Shown piece after piece: positions 25,538 to 36,629 of a stretch of 64,000 bases of DNA. Under the pieces are notes generated by a model. It worked only from the letters and a program-made list of their open reading frames with translations. It was not told where the DNA came from and made no database searches. Source of the stretch: Robertmurraya siralis (GTDB lineage: Bacteria; Bacillota; Bacilli; Bacillales; Cytobacillaceae); contig NZ_SWLZ01000013.1 in the NCBI RefSeq assembly GCF_005502275.1, positions 1-64,000 on the forward strand, read 5' to 3'. The translations under genes and the position numbers were made by a program. Numbering within the stretch: position 1 is the first letter of the stretch; the number at the start of each line of letters is the position of its first letter.

Positions 25538-27517
25538 GTGGCAAGAAATCAGCAAAGCTTCGATTATAATGATGATGCCATTCAAGTGTTAGAAGGTCTC
25601 GAAGCAGTTCGGAAACGCCCCGGTATGTACATTGGTAGTACTGATTCGAGAGGACTTCATCACTTAGTATATGAAATTGTCGATAACTCTGTTGACGAGG
25701 CTCTAGCCGGCTACGGAGACCATATCATCGTTAAAATACATAAAGACAATTCGATTAGTGTTCAAGATAAAGGGCGCGGAATGCCAACCGGTATGCATAA
25801 GCTTGGCAAACCAACTCCGGAAGTCATTTTAACCGTCCTTCATGCAGGAGGAAAGTTTGGACAAGGTGGCTATAAAACAAGCGGTGGCTTGCACGGTGTC
25901 GGTGCATCGGTCGTCAATGCACTTTCAGAATGGCTGGTTGTCAAAATAAAAAGAGATGGATTTGTTTATGAACAGCGCTTTGAAAATGGCGGTGTTCCCG
26001 TCACAACGCTTGAAAAAGTAGGGAAAACAAACCAAACAGGCACAACCATTCATTTCAAACCGGATCGAACGATTTTTTCAACAACCACATACAATTATGA
26101 AACTTTATGCGAACGTCTTCGCGAATCTGCCTTTCTATTAAAAGGAATGAAAATTGAAATTATTGATGAACGAAATGAGACGAAAGAGGAATTTCATTAC
26201 GAAAATGGAATCGAGGCATTCGTGCAATACTTAAACGAAGAAAAGGATGTACTTCATCCTGTAGTTAGCTTTGAAGGTATTAATTCAGGAATTGAAGTAG
26301 ATTTTGCTTTTCAATTTAATGATGGGTACTCTGAAAACGTTCTATCTTTTGTGAATAATGTTCGTACAAAAGATGGAGGAACCCATGAAGCTGGTGCGAA
26401 AACAGCACTAACTCGTGCTTTTAACGAGTATGCTCGAAAAGTGAGTCTTCTCAAGGAAAAAGATAAAAATCTTGATGGAGCTGACATTCGTGAAGGCTTT
26501 GCAGCGATTATTTCCGTTCGTGTACCAGAAGAGCTGCTTCAATTTGAAGGTCAAACAAAGGGAAAACTCGGAACGAGCGAAGCAAGATCAGCCGTCGATG
26601 CTGTTGTGTCTGAACACCTTTCTTACTTTTTAGAAGAAAATCCTGATATCAGTTCGCTCTTAATTAAAAAGGCGATAAAAGCTTATCAGGCAAGGGAAGC
26701 TGCCCGTAAAGCGCGAGAAGAAGCTCGGAGCGGCAAAAAAAGAAAAAAGGGTGAAGCCGTACTTTCAGGGAAACTAACCCCCGCACAGTCACGCAATCCA
26801 CAGCGAAACGAACTCTACTTAGTTGAGGGTGATTCGGCAGGTGGTTCGGCTAAGCAAGGAAGAGATCGCAAATTTCAGGCAGTACTGCCGTTACGTGGTA
26901 AGGTTATAAATACAGAGAAAGCCAAACTAGCTGATATTTTTAAAAACGAAGAAATTAATACCATTATCCATGCAATCGGTGCGGGAGTTGGGGCTGATTT
27001 TAATGTAGAGGACTGCAACTATGATAAGGTGGTCATTATGACCGACGCCGATACTGATGGTGCACATATTCAGGTCCTCCTCTTAACATTCTTTTACCGC
27101 TATATGAAGCCACTACTTGAAGCTGGTAAAGTGTTTATCGCGCTCCCTCCTTTATATAAGGTGAGCAAGGGAACTGGCAAAAAAGAAGTGATTGAGTATG
27201 CTTGGAGTGATGATGAGCTCGATGGTGCCATTAAAAAAGTTGGCAAAGGCTATATGATCCAACGCTATAAGGGACTTGGCGAAATGAATGCGGATCAGTT
27301 GTGGGAGACAACGATGGATCCGGAAACAAGGACATTAATCCGCGTCCGCATTGATGACGCAGCGAGAGCGGAGAGACGAGTAACTACTTTGATGGGTGAT
27401 AAAGTTGAACCACGTCGAAAATGGATCGAAACGAATGTTGCATTTGGATTAGAAGAGGATGGCAGCATCCTTGAAAATGAGAATATATTGGTGGAAGAGG
27501 AGGTTGCTGATTCGTGA
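25538..27517 (+). CDS. parE: DNA topoisomerase IV subunit B
   Basis: A 659-residue GHKL ATPase subunit. [24 protein letters not shown] and [14 protein letters not shown] form the ATP site; [15 protein letters not shown] and DADTDGAHI are the TOPRIM metal-binding parts. With ParC it decatenates daughter chromosomes. GTG start after GAAAGGGG. The stop overlaps the parC start by four bases. ParE rather than GyrB is shown by the neighbour and by the length. Confidence 0.96.
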   Translation: MARNQQSFDYNDDAIQVLEGLEAVRKRPGMYIGSTDSRGLHHLVYEIVDNSVDEALAGYGDHIIVKIHKDNSISVQDKGRGMPTGMHKLGKPTPEVILTVLHAGGKFGQGGYKTSGGLHGVGASVVNALSEWLVVKIKRDGFVYEQRFENGGVPVTTLEKVGKTNQTGTTIHFKPDRTIFSTTTYNYETLCERLRESAFLLKGMKIEIIDERNETKEEFHYENGIEAFVQYLNEEKDVLHPVVSFEGINSGIEVDFAFQFNDGYSENVLSFVNNVRTKDGGTHEAGAKTALTRAFNEYARKVSLLKEKDKNLDGADIREGFAAIISVRVPEELLQFEGQTKGKLGTSEARSAVDAVVSEHLSYFLEENPDISSLLIKKAIKAYQAREAARKAREEARSGKKRKKGEAVLSGKLTPAQSRNPQRNELYLVEGDSAGGSAKQGRDRKFQAVLPLRGKVINTEKAKLADIFKNEEINTIIHAIGAGVGADFNVEDCNYDKVVIMTDADTDGAHIQVLLLTFFYRYMKPLLEAGKVFIALPPLYKVSKGTGKKEVIEYAWSDDELDGAIKKVGKGYMIQRYKGLGEMNADQLWETTMDPETRTLIRVRIDDAARAERRVTTLMGDKVEPRRKWIETNVAFGLEEDGSILENENILVEEEVADS

Positions 27518-29958
27518 GTAGTGTGGAAAAATTTCGTGACCTCCCGTTAGAAGATGTCCTTGGCGATCGATTTGGCCGTTATAGTAAGTACATTATTCAA
27601 GACCGGGCATTACCGGATGCGAGAGATGGATTAAAACCTGTTCAAAGAAGGATTCTATATGCGATGCATGTAGAAGGGAATACAAGTGATAAAGGGTTTC
27701 GAAAGTCCGCAAAAACGGTCGGAAATGTCATTGGCAACTACCATCCTCATGGCGATAGTTCCGTTTATGAGGCGATGGTGCGGATGAGCCAGGATTGGAA
27801 AGTTCGCAATCTCCTCGTTGAGATGCACGGAAATAATGGAAGCATTGATGGCGATCCGCCTGCGGCAATGCGTTATACCGAAGCAAGACTATCTGCGATT
27901 GCGGCGGAGCTTTTAAGGGACATTGAGAAACATACTGTTGATCTCGTTCCAAACTTCGATGACACAGCAAACGAACCAACTGTTCTACCTGCGATGTATC
28001 CGAATCTTCTCGTAAATGGTTCAACCGGAATATCTGCCGGATATGCAACAGATATTCCTCCACATCATTTAGGAGAAATAATTGATGGTGTAATCATGCG
28101 CATGGAAAACCCGCAAACAACGGTGGACGATTTAATGACCGTTATTAAAGGGCCTGATTTCCCAACTGGCGGAATTATTCAAGGTGTTGAAGGAATTAAG
28201 AAAGCATACGAAACAGGAAAAGGTAAATTTATTGTACGCGGGAAAACGGAAATTGAAACAACACGCGGTGGCAAACAACAAATTGTCATCACTGAGATTC
28301 CTTATGAGGTCAACAAAGCCAATCTCGTTAAAAAAATCGACGAATTTCGATTAGATCGTAAGGTGGAAGGAATTTCGGAAGTACGTGACGAGACGGATCG
28401 CACTGGTCTGCGCATAGTCATCGAGTTAAAAAAAGATGCGGATGCAAATGGTGTTCTTAATTATTTGTATAAAAATAGTGACCTTCAAATCACATATAGT
28501 TTCAATATGGTCGCCATTCATAATAGAAGACCAAAATTGATGGGCCTCATCCATCTTCTTGATGCGTATATTGAGCATCAAAAAGAGGTCGTAACAAGAA
28601 GAACACAATATGATTTACAAAAAGCAAAGGACCGTCAGCATATTGTAGAAGGCTTAATGAAGGCTTTATCAATTCTTGATGAAGTGATCGCAACAATACG
28701 CGCTTCAAAAGATAAACGGAATGCGAAAGATAATTTAATCGCAAAATTTCAATTTTCCGAAGCACAAGCAGAGGCGATTGTCTCACTACAGCTTTATCGT
28801 TTAACAAACACAGATATTACTGCTTTGCAAGCGGAAGCAGAAGAGCTTGCTAAAAAAGTGGAAGAGCTTTCTACCATATTAGCAAGTGAACGAAAGCTAT
28901 TATCAGTGATTAAAAAAGAATTGAAAGATGTAAAAAAACGCTTTGCTGACGAACGGCGAACACAAATTGAGGCAGAAATAGAAGAGATTAAAATCAATCT
29001 TGAGGTTCTAATTGCGAGCGAAGATGTGATTGTTACCGTGACAAAGGAAGGCTATGTAAAACGGACCAGCCCGCGCTCCTTTGCCGCTTCGAACGGACAA
29101 GACTTTGGGATGAAGGACTCGGATCGCCTTTTGGCCCAGCTAGAAATGAACACAACAGATGTGCTCCTTCTCTTTACGAATAAGGGGAATTACTTATACT
29201 GCCCTGTCCACGAATTGCCGGATATTCGCTGGAAGGATCTTGGTCAACATGTGGCCAATATTGTGCCAATTGACCGCGATGAATCCATTATTAAGGTTCT
29301 GCCTGTAAAAGAGTTCGAAAAAGAGGCAAATCTTCTTTTCTTTACAAAAAATGGCATGATAAAGAAAAGTGAATTAAAGCATTATAAAGCACAAAGATAT
29401 TCCAAACCACTTGTTGCCATTAATTTAAAAAACGGTGATGAACTTATTAATGTACACGAAACAGATGGCAAAACTGAACTCTTCTTAACAACCTATCTAG
29501 GATACGGATTAAGGTTTTCTGAAGAAGAAGTTCCGTTAGTCGGTGCCCGTGCAGCAGGTGTTAAAGGGATTAACTTAAAAGATGGTGATTATGTTACGAG
29601 TGGCCATATCATCTCTGATTTAGCTGAAGAAAGTATTGTTATTGTAACTCAACGTGGCTCAATCAAAAAAATGAAATTAACAGAATTTGAGTTGACGTCA
29701 AGAGCAAAACGCGGTGTCGTTATGCTGAGAGAACTGAAATCAAATCCACACCGTGTGATCGGCGCTGTCCTCGCAAAGGAAGGGGATGACATTTTCGTTC
29801 AAGCAGATAGAGGCCATGTAGAAAGTGTTAAGTCGTCTGATTTGCGATATAATGATCGCTATACAAACGGCTCTTTCATCATTGATGAGAGTGAAAGCGG
29901 CAAAGTTCATTCCATTTGGAAAACAACATTTGAAAAAAAAGATGATCATGTTGTTTAA
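27514..29958 (+). CDS. parC: DNA topoisomerase IV subunit A
   Basis: An 814-residue breakage-reunion subunit. [11 protein letters not shown] holds the catalytic Tyr121; [12 protein letters not shown] (77-88) is the quinolone-determining helix with the wild-type Ser and Glu residues. The C-terminal part has the beta-pinwheel repeats expected for GyrA/ParC. GTG start overlapping the parE end by GTGA. A strong terminator follows. Confidence 0.96.
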   Translation: MSSVEKFRDLPLEDVLGDRFGRYSKYIIQDRALPDARDGLKPVQRRILYAMHVEGNTSDKGFRKSAKTVGNVIGNYHPHGDSSVYEAMVRMSQDWKVRNLLVEMHGNNGSIDGDPPAAMRYTEARLSAIAAELLRDIEKHTVDLVPNFDDTANEPTVLPAMYPNLLVNGSTGISAGYATDIPPHHLGEIIDGVIMRMENPQTTVDDLMTVIKGPDFPTGGIIQGVEGIKKAYETGKGKFIVRGKTEIETTRGGKQQIVITEIPYEVNKANLVKKIDEFRLDRKVEGISEVRDETDRTGLRIVIELKKDADANGVLNYLYKNSDLQITYSFNMVAIHNRRPKLMGLIHLLDAYIEHQKEVVTRRTQYDLQKAKDRQHIVEGLMKALSILDEVIATIRASKDKRNAKDNLIAKFQFSEAQAEAIVSLQLYRLTNTDITALQAEAEELAKKVEELSTILASERKLLSVIKKELKDVKKRFADERRTQIEAEIEEIKINLEVLIASEDVIVTVTKEGYVKRTSPRSFAASNGQDFGMKDSDRLLAQLEMNTTDVLLLFTNKGNYLYCPVHELPDIRWKDLGQHVANIVPIDRDESIIKVLPVKEFEKEANLLFFTKNGMIKKSELKHYKAQRYSKPLVAINLKNGDELINVHETDGKTELFLTTYLGYGLRFSEEEVPLVGARAAGVKGINLKDGDYVTSGHIISDLAEESIVIVTQRGSIKKMKLTEFELTSRAKRGVVMLRELKSNPHRVIGAVLAKEGDDIFVQADRGHVESVKSSDLRYNDRYTNGSFIIDESESGKVHSIWKTTFEKKDDHVV

Positions 29959-29964
29959 TATCTA

Positions 29965-29993
29965 CCCCTGCTAAACAATTAGCAGGGGATTCT
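29965..29993 (+). terminator. Terminator of parEC
   Basis: CCCCTGCTAA (29965-29974) pairs with TTAGCAGGGG (29979-29988), then ATTCTTTT. Confidence 0.85.
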
Positions 29994-30148
29994 TTTGCCC
30001 ATTTTTTTAAACCATTCTAATTAATTATTGCATTCTAAAAAATTAGAACGTATAATATTTTTAAAATAGAATTTTGTTAGACAATATTTTTTGCAAAATC
30101 AACACCTGTATTTAACAAAACCTTCAATTAAAGATTGGATGACGAGAA

Positions 30149-30628
30149 ATGGATAATAAAAAAAAGCAGATGGAGATTACGTTAGATCAGCAAAAATTGA
30201 TTTCAAGTCCACTTAGGGCAAAGATTATTTATTTATTGAATGAACGTGCTATGACTGCAAAACAAGTCGCTGACGAACTAAGAAAATCAAACGGAAGTAT
30301 TCATTATCATATTCAACAATTATACAATGGTGGAATTATTGAGCTTGTGAAAACGAAAGACAACAAAGGGATCATTGAAAAGTACTATCGATCTAAAGCC
30401 ACTGAGTTCAAACTCAAAGATGAATTCACTCCTGAAAAAAGAAATTATTTTATGAGAAGGGGAACGCCTTTATCTTTATCCGATCAGGAATTAACTGAAT
30501 TCATTAAGGAATTTGATGCTTTATTGGAAAAATATATAGAAAATTCAATAAAAAACGAGGAGAAGCGAACCCCTTATGAAATCAATTGTGAATTTATTAA
30601 ACTTCCAAATGAAGAGGAGGATATTTAA
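30149..30628 (+). CDS. ArsR-type winged-helix regulator
   Basis: A 159-residue regulator with an N-terminal winged helix (about 15-85: LISSPLRAKIIYLLNERAMTAKQVADEL, NGSIHYHIQQLYNGGIIELV) and a C-terminal helical region. No obvious metal-binding Cys pair is visible. Its stop directly abuts the MFS gene start, so the two form an operon and the regulator probably controls the transporter. The ribosome binding site is weak. Confidence 0.8.
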   Translation: MDNKKKQMEITLDQQKLISSPLRAKIIYLLNERAMTAKQVADELRKSNGSIHYHIQQLYNGGIIELVKTKDNKGIIEKYYRSKATEFKLKDEFTPEKRNYFMRRGTPLSLSDQELTEFIKEFDALLEKYIENSIKNEEKRTPYEINCEFIKLPNEEEDI

Positions 30629-31903
30629 ATGCCGAACTCGGTCAAAAGAAATATTACCCTCTTTTTAACTGGAAAGCTGACGGCCGTGCTTGGTTCCTCC
30701 ATATACGGATTTGCCATCGGACTCTTTATTTTAGAAGAAACAGGTTCAAGCTTGAATTTCTCAATTACATTGCTCGTAAGTGTGCTGCCACGAATTGTGC
30801 TTGCGCCGATTGCAGGAACATTAAGTGATCGCTGGGATCGAAAGAAAATTATCATTATATCAGATTTTGCCTGTTCCATATGGCTTCTATTCATTTTCAT
30901 CATTTTTACGTCTTTTTATCAACAAATATGGCTGTTATTTTTAGCAACCTTCATTCTCAGCTCTCTTAACACATTTTACTCTACAGCAGTGACGTCGGCC
31001 ATCCCCAATATGGTTGGTCTGGAATATATTCAAAAAGCCATGTCTTTGAACCAAGCAGCCGTTTCTATTTCTACAATCCTTGGTCCTGTTTTAGGCGGAG
31101 TCCTTTTTGGCTTCACATCGATTTCAACCTTCATGGTACTTAATATTATTGCATTTACCATCTCTGGAATAGCTAGTATTTTTATAAACTATCAATTATT
31201 TGCCAAAGAAAAAGAAGAAACGAAGCAAAAAAACTTTATTGCTGAATTTAAAATTGGATTCGCCTATGTTAAACAAGAAGCATTTATTAAAAACTTGATT
31301 TTCCTTGCAGTTTTTCTTAATTTTTGGTTTGCAATCTTTCCAGTGGCTTTGCCTTATCTTGTTTTAACGATTAGAGGGATGGAGTCCTATCAACTGGGAA
31401 TCATTGAAGGTGCCTTTTCGATCGGGATGCTAGTCATGTCAGTCATATTAGCCCAAATACGAGAAATTAAAAATAAAAAACGAAGCGTGTTTGGTGGTCT
31501 GTTCGGGTTATCTAGCATGTTAATTCTTCTTGGTATTCCCAATCTACCGGGCTTAAGTGAACTATCAAATACATTTTATTTTCCTTTTCTCATTATTCTC
31601 GTGATATTACTTTCTGCATTTATTATGATCATTAATATGCCAGTTATGGTTCTTTTACAAAAAAATACTCCTGACAATTACCGTGGCCGTGTTATGTCTT
31701 TAGTGGAGACGGGAGCCACTTGCATGACTCCGTTGGGATTTATTGTTTTTGGTTTTCTTCTCGAATCACTACCAGTTTGGCTGCTACTATTGATTTGCGG
31801 CGGCAGTATAATTATAATTGCTTTGCATTCATTGAAAAATAAGCAGTTTATGCACCAATTAAACAGAACAATAAATGATGATTATATTGCGGCAGAAGGG
31901 TAA
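30629..31903 (+). CDS. MFS efflux transporter (macrolide-efflux-like)
   Basis: A 424-residue, 12-helix major facilitator. The GTLSDRWDRKKIIIISD loop between helices 2 and 3 is the MFS signature, and NYRGRVMSLVETG resembles the late signature of MefA/MFS_3 exporters. ATG 30629 follows GAGGAGG. Substrate cannot be told; the upstream winged-helix gene is the likely local regulator. Confidence 0.85.
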   Translation: MPNSVKRNITLFLTGKLTAVLGSSIYGFAIGLFILEETGSSLNFSITLLVSVLPRIVLAPIAGTLSDRWDRKKIIIISDFACSIWLLFIFIIFTSFYQQIWLLFLATFILSSLNTFYSTAVTSAIPNMVGLEYIQKAMSLNQAAVSISTILGPVLGGVLFGFTSISTFMVLNIIAFTISGIASIFINYQLFAKEKEETKQKNFIAEFKIGFAYVKQEAFIKNLIFLAVFLNFWFAIFPVALPYLVLTIRGMESYQLGIIEGAFSIGMLVMSVILAQIREIKNKKRSVFGGLFGLSSMLILLGIPNLPGLSELSNTFYFPFLIILVILLSAFIMIINMPVMVLLQKNTPDNYRGRVMSLVETGATCMTPLGFIVFGFLLESLPVWLLLLICGGSIIIIALHSLKNKQFMHQLNRTINDDYIAAEG

Positions 31904-32216
31904 AGACTCGAATGATATCATTTACCGGGCAACGTTTTTTATTGCAATTGCTATTTTCCTTTTCCCTTTAATTTCTGTGATCGGAATAAGAAGTGAAGGA
32001 ATTAGTATCATAGACGTTCATCCCTATCTGTGGATAGGGATTTTTAATTGTTTATATAATGTTATTTGTGTGAGGGCTCTGCAGCTATCGTCTACAGACT
32101 TTGCCCAATCAAGTGAAGGATGGGCTAGTCTTTCAGTTATGGGAGAGCAAGCACTTATTTTTCCATCAATTTGCATCTTTTTACCAAAATTGGGCATTCT
32201 AATCATAACAGATTAG
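31875..32216 (+). CDS. Possible small membrane protein overlapping the MFS end
   Basis: A 113-codon frame with three hydrophobic stretches after the MFS gene. Its ATG lies 29 nt inside the MFS gene without a ribosome binding site, and no better start is visible. It could be a real small membrane protein, the decayed end of one, or an open frame by chance. Confidence 0.3.
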   Translation: MMIILRQKGKDSNDIIYRATFFIAIAIFLFPLISVIGIRSEGISIIDVHPYLWIGIFNCLYNVICVRALQLSSTDFAQSSEGWASLSVMGEQALIFPSICIFLPKLGILIITD

Positions 32217-32230
32217 AGGAGGTCTACATA

Positions 32231-33001
32231 ATGAAAAAAGAAGTTCTAGTCGTCATTTTCGCTTTATTTTTTATGTCAATTACAGCGATAACAGGCGCTT
32301 ATGCCATAGATGAGAGTGAAAAAATGGAAACGATCGTGGAAGAGCACGAAGATTTAACAGGAGATGGCAAAGATGAGAATATACTGGTAAAAGGAGAAGT
32401 AATGGATGATGAAAGTGGTCTCTACAAAAGGTTTTTGATTGAGGTCGTCGACAATCAAGGAGGGAAACATCAAATTGAATTGGAAGAAGGGGTTAACCTA
32501 TATCTCACGTTTCAGGATCTTAATCAAGACGGGATTAAGGACATGCTCGTCTCTGTCAGCAATAGCGGCAGCGGTGACATAACCAATCATTATTTATATG
32601 CCTTAAAAGACGATAGAATCACAGATTTGACTGTACCAGATCCACTTATCATTCAAAGTCAATTTTTAAATGGCTATAAAGCAAAAATTAATATCGATAA
32701 TAATCATAAGTCACATAAATTTAATCTAAAAAATCGGGCAGAGGATTATGAAAATGCAGGGCTTTATTATAATGGTATTTTAAACGAGCCAACTGAATTA
32801 ATGGTTCAGTCATATAGCAAACTCGAACCTGTCAAACTAAAAGGGAGCAAATTAGGATTAAAAGGGGTTCAGACGATCAGCGGCGCACACCAAGGAGATG
32901 TGATCGCAAATATTGAGTCAACATGGGAGTATAAAAGCGGGGAATGGGCACTTGTTTCCACGAAGGTAATTGAAACTCCATATATAAAAAAAGAACAATA
33001 A
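32231..33001 (+). CDS. Secreted protein with EF-hand/VCBS-like calcium loops
   Basis: A 256-residue protein with a signal peptide (MKKEVLVVIFALFFMSITAI, cleavage probably near AYA). DLTGDGKDE (about 44-52) and DLNQDGIKD (about 97-105) are DxDxDG calcium-loop motifs like those in FG-GAP/VCBS repeats. The rest is beta-rich. ATG 32231 follows GAGGAGG. Function unknown; probably extracellular and calcium-binding. Confidence 0.7.
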   Translation: MKKEVLVVIFALFFMSITAITGAYAIDESEKMETIVEEHEDLTGDGKDENILVKGEVMDDESGLYKRFLIEVVDNQGGKHQIELEEGVNLYLTFQDLNQDGIKDMLVSVSNSGSGDITNHYLYALKDDRITDLTVPDPLIIQSQFLNGYKAKINIDNNHKSHKFNLKNRAEDYENAGLYYNGILNEPTELMVQSYSKLEPVKLKGSKLGLKGVQTISGAHQGDVIANIESTWEYKSGEWALVSTKVIETPYIKKEQ

Positions 33002-33120
33002 TGATTAATTGGCGGAGGCAAAGATAAATTTAGACATTCATGTTAGGCACATGTCACCCTTGTTATTTTTTAACATATATTATCATTAACCAATACTTTA
33101 ACATTTGGGGGACACCTTCC

Positions 33121-33600
33121 ATGAGCAAGTTCAATCCTTCTAATTTAAAAGTAACATTTTTTCCGCCTGCTACTCCTTTTAAGCCCGTAGACGAAAGAAA
33201 ATATACGATGACTCATTCGGAAGAAACAGGGGAAATATTCCTGACAATTGGATATTGCTATGATGAAAGCTGCATCAATCCAAAAGTTCATAATGAAGTT
33301 ATTGCCGAATGGGTGCCGCGAATGGGGCAATACGTATTAAACGGAAAAGTACATGTGAGCAACGGAGAATATGATGAACAAAATTCAAAAATACGGTTCA
33401 TGTTTTTCCAACAAAAGCTCAGCTTTGCTTTAACAGCGATCGTATATGGTGATAGAGCTCTATACCAATATTACCCTTGGCTCTTAGATTCACCAATTTA
33501 TATACAATTTGAAAGTATTTATCCGCTCTATCATCAACTTCTATATTTCGGCACACCAAGACAATATTTAACTGCAGCAATGCAAGAAACCGTTTCATAA
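33121..33600 (+). CDS. Staygreen (SGR)-family protein
   Basis: A 159-residue soluble protein. KYTMTHSEETGEIFLTIG, NEVIAEWVPRMGQYVLNGKV, SNGEYDEQNSKIRFMFFQQK and YGDRALYQYYPWL match the block order of the Staygreen domain (YTLTHSD, EVVAEW, GG/SNGxF, F.HGD...YP). Plant SGR removes magnesium from chlorophyll a; non-photosynthetic bacteria carry homologues of unknown natural role. ATG 33121 follows GGGGG. It has its own terminator and no linked pigment genes. Confidence 0.72.
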   Translation: MSKFNPSNLKVTFFPPATPFKPVDERKYTMTHSEETGEIFLTIGYCYDESCINPKVHNEVIAEWVPRMGQYVLNGKVHVSNGEYDEQNSKIRFMFFQQKLSFALTAIVYGDRALYQYYPWLLDSPIYIQFESIYPLYHQLLYFGTPRQYLTAAMQETVS

Positions 33601-33625
33601 CACAGGAATTTCCTGTGTTTTTTTG
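33599..33625 (+). terminator. Terminator of the Staygreen-family gene
   Basis: ACACAGGAA and TTCCTGTGT abut around a T, followed by seven T. Confidence 0.85.
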
Positions 33626-33853
33626 TTTTTATAATACAATTTACAAAAGGATTGCAGGGGAAGAGAGGGCCTTTAAAACAGCTGGTGAAGATGAAACTGA
33701 CGTTATGAAAAAACGACTGTTTCGCAATTTATGAAAAGCAAGGGGCTTTTCATAATGTCTAGAATTTTATTCAGTCGATACACAATAAAACTATACCATA
33801 ATATAATTATGTAAACTAATGTAATTTTTAAAGGCAGCTTAAATTAGCTGCTT

Positions 33854-34651
33854 TTAGAATTCGATTAAATGCTTGACTGCATAGGCAAACCCGTTGTCAT
33901 CATTTGATTTAGTGATAATATCTGCATGTTGCTGGATTTCAGCAGGAGCGTTCGCCATAGCAACAGAAGTGGTAGCGACTTTAAATTGTTCCACATCGTT
34001 TCCACCATCACCAAAAGCAAAGATTTCATCAAAATGGACGTTGATTAATTTTTGGTATCTCAATAATGCAGCACCTTTATTGGCCTCAAGTGATGTAAGT
34101 TCAACATTATTTGGATGAGAGGAAGCAATCGTCAATGGTAATTTTTCATGAAGAGCATTCTTTACAGCAGTAATTTTCTCCAATTGATCATGTCGGGAGA
34201 CAGCCATAACTTTATAAATGACAAGATCTTTCTTATTCAGCATTTGCTCATAATCATAACCTGCAAAAATCCCTTCAATTTCCTCATCACTTTTTCCTTG
34301 AAGGTAGGGGTTTCTACACGGGAATCCACCCTGATTCGTATAGACCATAATCCACAATCCAAATTTCTTTAATACGGCAAATAGCTCATTATATAAAGAA
34401 AAAGGAATGGAAGCTTCAAACAATACATCCTTAGTATCAGAATAAATAACTGTACCGTTTATTGTAAAAATAGGCAATTTTAATGATTTTATCGCATTAA
34501 ATTGAATGACATCATCGTAAGCACGACCAGTATTAATGATAACAGAGTGACCCTGAGCTTTTAATTCCTTTAAAACATGTAAGTTTTCAGTCGAGATTTC
34601 TCGTTTAGAATTTAATAAAGTTCCATCTAAATCAATAGAAAAGCATTTCAT
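33854..34651 (-). CDS. Cof-type HAD phosphatase
   Basis: A 265-residue haloacid dehalogenase-like hydrolase of the Cof/YkrA type. FSIDLDGTLLNSK holds the nucleophile Asp7 and acid/base Asp9, INTGRAYDD is motif II, and FGDGGNDVEQF is motif IV. The C2-type cap lies between. It likely dephosphorylates sugar phosphates or flavin nucleotides. Monocistronic as far as seen. Confidence 0.88.
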   Translation of the reverse strand: MKCFSIDLDGTLLNSKREISTENLHVLKELKAQGHSVIINTGRAYDDVIQFNAIKSLKLPIFTINGTVIYSDTKDVLFEASIPFSLYNELFAVLKKFGLWIMVYTNQGGFPCRNPYLQGKSDEEIEGIFAGYDYEQMLNKKDLVIYKVMAVSRHDQLEKITAVKNALHEKLPLTIASSHPNNVELTSLEANKGAALLRYQKLINVHFDEIFAFGDGGNDVEQFKVATTSVAMANAPAEIQQHADIITKSNDDNGFAYAVKHLIEF

Positions 34652-34998
34652 CCTTTAATTCCTTTCCATATAACATATTAAATACTATAACAGAAAAGCA
34701 GTAGTAAAAAAACGGATCGTAACAGAAATTTTTCCTTTGTCTCACTATCTAAAGTATACTTTAGAATTGAGACTGAAACTTTCTTTTTTAACTCAACTTC
34801 CTATAATGTATATTATGTAAACTAAAAAATGAAATGTTTTGGGGAGCAGTATTTCGTCTTTACTCCCCTGATGATTGACACAAAATTACTTATTAATTGA
34901 TTTTATAATGAATAGCTTCGGCCCTCTATTCAATTTTAATTTCAATATAATTGATTGGAGTTCACCATTGGAATTCCGTACCTCCCAATTACATTTTG
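34652..34998. other. 347-nt intergenic region, HAD / AhpD-like
   Basis: No intact gene. On the minus strand 34995-34886 reads open as NWEVRNSNGELQSIILKLK and LNRGPKLFIIKSINK before a stop, a protein-like amphipathic pattern without start codon, possibly a gene remnant. GGGGAG and CTCCCC (34841-34868) form a short stem with a 16-nt loop. Confidence 0.3.
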
Positions 34999-35415
34999 TT
35001 ATTTTATTGTAGGATCTAGCTTCATAATTGCCCCAAAATATTGTGAAGCAGTTGTGAACGTAATAAAAGCACACAATTCACTGATTTCTTCTTCAGATAA
35101 ATGCTTCTTCAACACATTAAAGATAGCATCTGGTATATTGCCTTTTAATTTTAAAAATACCTCTGCGAATCCCACAGCAATTGACGTCTTTTCGTCGAAA
35201 AGGTCAGGTTCAGGTTTCCCTTTTGCCTTGCAGTACTCACAGCCATTTCCTTGTGCTAGCGTTCGCCGCACTTGCTCTTTTAATTCTGCTGTAAGCTTCC
35301 CGTCTTCCCCTAATTCATCTCCTAGTTGATTCCATAATTCCATGATTCCTTTGTTGTGCCCTAACAGTTTTTGAAAGGGACTTTCCCCATTCAAAGATTC
35401 TGTAATTCTTGCCAT
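34999..35415 (-). CDS. AhpD-like/carboxymuconolactone decarboxylase-fold protein
   Basis: A 138-residue all-helical protein. GNGCEYCKAKGKPEP carries the CxxC pair of AhpD-like proteins, and GFAEVFLK with a distal ELCAFITFTTASQYFG matches the fold. Such proteins act as thiol peroxidase partners. Both redox positions are Cys, not UGA. AAGGAGGGGATCAAT precedes the ATG. Divergent from an Lrp-type gene that may control it. Confidence 0.78.
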   Translation of the reverse strand: MARITESLNGESPFQKLLGHNKGIMELWNQLGDELGEDGKLTAELKEQVRRTLAQGNGCEYCKAKGKPEPDLFDEKTSIAVGFAEVFLKLKGNIPDAIFNVLKKHLSEEEISELCAFITFTTASQYFGAIMKLDPTIK

Positions 35416-35536
35416 ATTGATCCCCTCCTTATAATATTATCTTATCTAATTGTTTTGCTGAGTTACATTAAGTTTTCAATTTGATTCACATAATTTTATT
35501 AAAAATTAAATAAAAAAAGGAGGATTTACTTTAAAT

Positions 35537-35974
35537 ATGAAAACTGACTTTATTGATCAACAGATAATTGATGAATTGCTTGAAAACAGTCGATTATCAA
35601 TGAGTGAGCTTGGACGAAGGATCAATTTATCATCTCCATCTGTTACAGAGCGTGTAAGAAAAATGGAATCCTTTGGAATCATAAAAAAATATACATTGGA
35701 TGTGGATTACGAGAAATTAGGTTATCCAATCCAATGTTTCATTGAAGCAACGGTTAAAAATGGTGATTATAAATCTTTTAAAAAGTTTATTGAGTCGTTC
35801 CCAAATGTGGAATTTTGCTATCGTATAGCTGGTAATGCTTGTTATATGTTAAAAATGCAATTTGAAACATTCTCGAAAGCAGAAGAGTTTATTGAAAAAG
35901 CGAATCCCTACGCCCATACCGTAACGCATTTTATCTTTTCAAGGGTATCTACAAATCTTAAGATTCATTCTTAA
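35537..35974 (+). CDS. Lrp/AsnC-family regulator
   Basis: A 145-residue protein with an N-terminal winged helix (IIDELLENSRLSMSELGRR, SPSVTERVRKMESFGII) and a RAM ligand-binding domain. Lrp-type proteins bind amino acids and form octamers. It is divergent from the AhpD-like gene across 121 nt, so that gene or itself is the likely target. Confidence 0.9.
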   Translation: MKTDFIDQQIIDELLENSRLSMSELGRRINLSSPSVTERVRKMESFGIIKKYTLDVDYEKLGYPIQCFIEATVKNGDYKSFKKFIESFPNVEFCYRIAGNACYMLKMQFETFSKAEEFIEKANPYAHTVTHFIFSRVSTNLKIHS

Positions 35975-36065
35975 TCACACGGTTTTGGGCTTACATTTTA
36001 GATATAAAGCGATTTTAAAATCCCCCTCTTTTTGAAGGAAGCATAACTTTTTCAAAAGAAAATAA

Positions 36066-36102
36066 AATAATCCCTTACGATATCATACTGTAAGGGATTA
36101 TT
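36066..36102. terminator. Bidirectional terminator between the lrp-type gene and arsC
   Basis: AATAATCCCTTAC (36066-36078) pairs perfectly with GTAAGGGATTATT (36090-36102), with A- and T-rich flanks serving both convergent genes. Confidence 0.85.
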
Positions 36103-36184
36103 TGTAATCAAACTTTATTATCATTTATCGAACTAAATAATCAATCCTTTTATAATCTACACTATAAAACCAACCGTTAATCTA

Positions 36185-36604
36185 TTATTTCCCGGTTTCA
36201 GCAAACATTTTTAAGCGTTCTCCAATTTCATCACGCACCCGCTGGAAAAACGCCCATTTTTCACCTTCCGTCCCTTCCGCCTTTGCCGGATCATCAAAGC
36301 CCCAGTGCTCTCTTTTGACTTGTGGTGGTGTCATTGGACATTTATCGACTGCATCACCACATAAAGTCACAACTAAATCTGCATAATTGAGAATCTCAGG
36401 ATCGATGATATCTGAAGTTTGAGTTGAAATATCAATCCCCACTTCCTTCATTGCCTTCACAGCATTCGGATTTAATCCATGTGCCTCAATTCCAGCACTA
36501 AAAACATTCCATTCCTCGCCTAAATATTTCTTTCCCCAGCCTTCAGCCATTTGACTTCTACAAGAATTTCCTGTACATAAGAAATAGATTGTCTTTTTAT
36601 CCAT
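36185..36604 (-). CDS. arsC: Arsenate reductase, thioredoxin-coupled
   Basis: A 139-residue low-molecular-weight phosphatase-like reductase. Cys10 in [15 protein letters not shown], Arg16, Cys82 and Cys89 ([11 protein letters not shown]) match exactly the catalytic set of the Staphylococcus pI258 ArsC. It reduces arsenate to arsenite using thioredoxin. ATG 36604 follows GAAGGAG. The efflux gene arsB that should precede it is reduced to a short tail, so arsenite export must rely on another locus. Confidence 0.93.
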   Translation of the reverse strand: MDKKTIYFLCTGNSCRSQMAEGWGKKYLGEEWNVFSAGIEAHGLNPNAVKAMKEVGIDISTQTSDIIDPEILNYADLVVTLCGDAVDKCPMTPPQVKREHWGFDDPAKAEGTEGEKWAFFQRVRDEIGERLKMFAETGK

Positions 36605-36629
36605 GTTATATAGCTCCTTCATAAGTTTT

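Noticed and set aside
32024-32206. Minus-strand ORF opposite the possible small membrane protein
   Set aside because: Shadow frame without ribosome binding site or domain.
34999-35415. AhpD-like protein as a selenoprotein
   Set aside because: The CxxC motif is encoded by two ordinary Cys codons; no in-frame UGA is present.
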